A stretch of 64,000 nucleotides of DNA from Lachnospiraceae bacterium (GTDB lineage: Bacteria; Bacillota; Clostridia; Lachnospirales; Lachnospiraceae): positions 1 through 64,000 of the forward strand of contig JAFLTA010000007.1 in NCBI GenBank assembly GCA_022510685.1, in the 5' to 3' direction. A model generated the notes under the pieces. The model saw nothing but the letters and a program-made list of their open reading frames with translations. It had not been told where the DNA came from and ran no database searches. Below, piece after piece: positions 63,587 through 64,000 of this stretch (within the stretch, counting starts at the first letter, position 1; each line of letters starts with the position of its first letter). The position numbers and the translations under genes are program-made.

Positions 63587-63701
63587 TCAGTATGATAAGA
63601 CAAAGGCAAATACCCTGCGGGATTTTGGGACGATTCTGAAATTTCCGTGGGGTTCTGTTACTTTTTGTGCCGCAAGTGAAGACGGCGGAATGGAGGATGC
63701 T

Positions 63702-64000
63702 ATGGCGACAAAAAATGTATTGGCATTTGACCTGGGAGCCAGCAGTGGTCGCGGAATGTTGGCACGTTTTGACGGAGAGAAAATAACATTAGAAGAAATA
63801 CATCGCTTCCCACATAACTTCAGTATGTTAAACGGTCATGCATACTGGAATATTTTATCTCTGATGGATGAGATGAAAGAGGGCTTACGAAAGTGTGAGA
63901 CCGGGTTATCCGGAGTGGGCTTTGACACGTGGGGAGTAGACTGCGGGCTATTGACAAAAGAGGGAGATTTAGTCGGTATGCCGGGAAGCTACAGGGACCC
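63702..64000 (+). CDS. Rhamnulokinase-like sugar kinase, cut by the window end
   Basis: The first 99 residues of an FGGY-family kinase: [23 protein letters not shown], with FDLGASSGR the rhamnulokinase-type ATP-binding start, then [13 protein letters not shown] and [30 protein letters not shown], in which DTWGVD is the usual sugar-binding motif. It should phosphorylate L-rhamnulose or L-fuculose to the substrate of the aldolase upstream. GGAGG lies before the ATG at 63702. The rest is beyond the window. Confidence 0.85.
   Translation, partial: [99 protein letters not shown]

Overview
The window looks like a chromosome segment of a Gram-positive anaerobe of the Clostridia, most likely Lachnospiraceae. 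This is inferred from gene families and gene order, since no rRNA is present. The supporting signs are moderate-to-low GC, strong AGGAGG-type ribosome sites, the pth-mfd-PpiC lipoprotein order, uvrC-hprK, rpmG-secE-nusG-rplK-rplA, T-box and SAM-I control, a CobW protein joined to a TIGR03943-type domain, and a class II aldolase next to a rhamnulokinase-like kinase.

Layout. 0-4.6 kb: a probable stand-alone structured RNA, a DMT-type membrane protein, a lipoprotein, a HAD phosphatase, a 29-codon ORF and an AraC regulator. 4.7-10.8 kb: metF, an ECF-type sigma factor with a membrane-anchored beta-propeller partner, an orphan FliD-like protein and a NusG-domain-II protein. 11-13.4 kb: rpmG, secE, nusG, rplK and rplA, with RNA hairpins before rplK and rplA. 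13.4-21.5 kb: a second FliD-like protein, a DUF2156 protein, a candidate C-rich small RNA, a chemoreceptor, uvrC, hprK and a degenerate HD-GYP protein. 21.6-30.5 kb: pth, mfd, a PpiC-like lipoprotein, cheX, a SpoU-type methyltransferase and two CobW-family GTPases. 30.5-34.7 kb: a YtvI/AI-2E-like protein, a second small RNA candidate, a CgeB-like glycosyltransferase and a secreted cysteine-rich LRR protein. 34.8-36.8 kb: an accessory patch with two toxin-antitoxin pairs and an XRE regulator. One pair lies between a tRNA-Leu gene and a 21-bp direct copy of the 3' end of that tRNA, the mark of site-specific integration. 37-49.8 kb: a secreted papain-like peptidase, pta, a sirtuin with a serine hydrolase, a type-IV ABC-like membrane protein, a SAM-I riboswitch with metK, a GT2 glycosyltransferase, a TetM-like GTPase fused to a YacP/Rae1 ribonuclease domain, and a zinc-ribbon membrane protein. 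49.8-56.8 kb: a complete T-box-controlled trpEGDCFBA operon. 56.9-62.7 kb: three cyclic-di-GMP proteins in a row (active-looking GGDEF, degenerate EAL, active-looking EAL). 62.9 kb to the end: a fucose/rhamnose aldolase and the start of a rhamnulokinase.

The most interesting items are the ribosomal GTPase-ribonuclease fusion at 45.7-48.3 kb, the tRNA-Leu-flanked toxin-antitoxin insert at 35.8-36.7 kb, the orphan RNA at 264-378, two candidate small RNAs with anti-Shine-Dalgarno-like C-rich stretches, and the paired CobW metallochaperones. No CRISPR array, insertion sequence, prophage or rRNA operon was seen.
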